Assembly: GCA_003448025.1 (NCBI GenBank)
Contig: DLXL01000010.1
Coordinates: 7,808 to 14,850 of the forward strand
DNA: 7,043 bases
Reading direction: 5' to 3'
DNA from: Saprospirales bacterium
GTDB lineage: Bacteria; Bacteroidota; Bacteroidia; Chitinophagales; Saprospiraceae
Of this stretch, positions 6,052-7,043 are shown piece after piece. The position numbers and the translations under genes are program-made. Every line of letters starts with the position of its first letter. The first letter of the stretch is position 1. Under the pieces are notes generated by a model, which was not told where the DNA came from, ran no database searches, and was given only the letters and a program-made list of their open reading frames with translations.

Positions 6052-6930
6052 CTATCCAAAGGAGATCAGTGCAATGGCGCCCAAGGCGAAACCAATACCT
6101 AACCAGTTTAACGGTGATAGTTTTTCATGAAACATCGTAACGGCGCCAATGGTTGTAAGCAGAATAATCCCAACATTTGCCACCGGGAATAAGAAAGATC
6201 CTTCAAGGCCGCTGTTGAGTGCCCATAACATAAAAACCATGGAACCATAATTAGGGATACCAAGTATTATACCTCCTGCCACATTTTTCCATTGCCACAC
6301 CAGTCGTTTTTTCCACCATCCGTATAATGCTGTTGCCAACCCTATCATACCGGCTATGGCAAAAATATTGATGATAAAGGTCGGGTTGGACATATCAGTT
6401 AACTGCTCCTTTTGCACACGAAGCACCAGTACTTCCAAAAGCCCGGAAAGCGCCCAGGTTAGAAATGGGATCCACAGCAAGTGTTTGCGCATTCGGACTT
6501 CAGGTTGGGATCCGCTGCTTTGCTGCGGCCAATTTACCAGGACAATGGATGTCAGCGCCAATACAAACCCAAGTATTTTAGCCCATCCGGTGGACTCACC
6601 ATATGCCAGCATGGCAAAAGGCACGGTCATAAGAATGGACATCTTTTGCATGATTTGCCCTACAGTGACCCCAAAATATCGGACAGTGATGGATGCCAAA
6701 TTGAACCCACCAATAAAAATAAGACCTAATAACAAAGCATAGGGCATCCATGGAGTATCAAAATGCGCCTTTTGAACCGGAAAATGCCCCAGATGAACCC
6801 ATCCGCAGAGCACGCAGGTAGCATAATTGAACAGAATAGCCTGAAAGCCATCAATTCCCCAGCGTCCGAATAATTTAAATAAAAACCCAAGTGCCACGGA
6901 GCACAGCACAGTCAGCAACAAAAACAGCAT
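6052..6930 (-). CDS. EamA/DMT-superfamily transporter
   Basis: A 292-residue polytopic inner-membrane protein with about ten hydrophobic helices arranged as two similar halves, the pattern of the drug/metabolite transporter superfamily. The first half includes YFGVTVGQIMQKMSILMTVP followed by AYGES, corresponding to the conserved helix and acidic motif of EamA repeats. The second half ends with FLFPVANVGIILLTTIGAVT, then FHEKLSPLNWLGIGFALGAI, the typical C-terminal signature with the F-x-E-K/R-L element. A hydrophilic loop with SSGSQPEVRMRKH separates the halves. Substrates in this superfamily range from amino acids to nucleotide sugars and cannot be told from sequence here. The frame is open upstream to a GTG at 7014, but the ATG at 6930 is chosen because the first membrane helix begins there and a promoter lies inside the extension. 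First gene of a probable two-gene unit with the COX3-like gene. Confidence 0.86.
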   Translation of the reverse strand: MLFLLLTVLCSVALGFLFKLFGRWGIDGFQAILFNYATCVLCGWVHLGHFPVQKAHFDTPWMPYALLLGLIFIGGFNLASITVRYFGVTVGQIMQKMSILMTVPFAMLAYGESTGWAKILGFVLALTSIVLVNWPQQSSGSQPEVRMRKHLLWIPFLTWALSGLLEVLVLRVQKEQLTDMSNPTFIINIFAIAGMIGLATALYGWWKKRLVWQWKNVAGGIILGIPNYGSMVFMLWALNSGLEGSFLFPVANVGIILLTTIGAVTMFHEKLSPLNWLGIGFALGAIALISFG

Positions 6931-6947
6931 AGCAAAACAGATTGCGA

Positions 6948-6981
6948 CAAAGGTACAATTCCTGTGTTCAATCTCTTCAAA
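6948..6981 (-). promoter_or_regulatory. Bacteroidota-type promoter of the EamA/COX3-like unit
   Basis: On the minus strand TTTG (6981-6978) and TACCTTTG (6955-6948) are separated by 22 nt, exact matches to both the -33 and -7 elements at a normal spacing. This is the best promoter in the window. Transcription would start near 6941, leaving a leader of only about 10 nt before the ATG at 6930. It lies just after the stop codon of the gene fragment at the right edge. Confidence 0.75.
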
Positions 6982-6985
6982 GCCT

Positions 6986-7042
6986 TTAGCCGCCCAGCCG
7001 GATCTTAAACGCACTCACCTTTTCACGACTCACGATTACCTC
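6986..7042 (-). CDS. Possible C-terminal end of a LytTR-type protein (partial)
   Basis: A frame open from the window edge encodes EVIVSREKVSAFKIRLGG and stops with TAA at 6986-6988. The pattern V-S-R-x-x-x-x-x-F-K-x-x-L-G resembles the last strand and helix of LytTR DNA-binding domains, which end many Bacteroidota response regulators. Only 18 codons are visible, so both that this is a gene and its family are tentative. The placement fits: its stop codon comes just before the promoter of the next minus-strand gene. Confidence 0.42.
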   Translation of the reverse strand, partial: EVIVSREKVSAFKIRLGG

Positions 7043-7043
7043 T

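Noticed and set aside
6051..6059. TTG start adding three residues to the COX3-like protein
   Set aside because: It would overlap the end of the EamA gene with no benefit; the ATG at 6050 one base after that gene's stop is simpler.
1..7043. CRISPR array, tRNA, rRNA, insertion sequence, prophage or defence island
   Set aside because: No direct-repeat array, no tRNA-like cloverleaf, no transposase or integrase and no terminal inverted repeats were seen on either strand; the genes belong to ordinary chromosomal families.

Overview
The window looks like ordinary chromosomal DNA from a member of the Bacteroidota. Three gene starts are preceded by the octamer TACCTTTG, an exact match to the TAnnTTTG -7 element of Bacteroidota sigma factors. 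Shine-Dalgarno sequences are weak or absent, base composition is moderate, and the protein families fit the phylum. I cannot place it more precisely than phylum from sequence alone.

Layout, left to right. (1) Positions 1-958 (minus) hold the first 319 residues of a DUF255/YyaL (SPATA20-like) thioredoxin-domain protein; its C-terminus lies off the left edge. (2) Just upstream in transcription, with an 8-nt gap, is a MscS-family mechanosensitive channel (967-1875, minus), so the two are probably one operon. (3) A 207-bp intergenic stretch holds an intrinsic terminator for the next gene and a fragment resembling a dispersed intergenic repeat. (4) Alanine dehydrogenase ald (2083-3198, minus). (5) A 258-bp divergent intergenic region carries a TACCTTTG promoter on each strand. 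(6) A SlyD-type FKBP prolyl isomerase with a His-rich tail (3457-3963, plus) ends at a very long hairpin terminator. (7) A membrane-anchored pentapeptide-repeat protein (4093-5454, plus) has three membrane helices, a Gln/Asn-rich coiled coil and 26 uninterrupted pentapeptides. (8) Convergent with it, and sharing the TTAA stop-codon tetranucleotide, is a two-gene minus-strand unit: an EamA/DMT-type transporter (6052-6930) followed after one base by a stand-alone cytochrome c oxidase subunit III-like protein (5451-6050). (9) The right edge (6986-7042, minus) contains what looks like the last 18 codons of another gene, with a sequence resembling the end of a LytTR DNA-binding domain.

The genes do not form one obvious pathway. 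They read as housekeeping and metabolic units: NAD-linked alanine/pyruvate interconversion, osmotic protection, metallochaperone/proline isomerisation, respiration and small-molecule export. There is no sign of a mobile element, CRISPR array, phage gene, tRNA or rRNA. I found no strong case for a new system. The points most worth a second look are the orphan COX3-like subunit coupled to an EamA transporter, the membrane/coiled-coil/pentapeptide architecture, the roughly 36-bp terminator hairpin, and the overlapping convergent stop codons.
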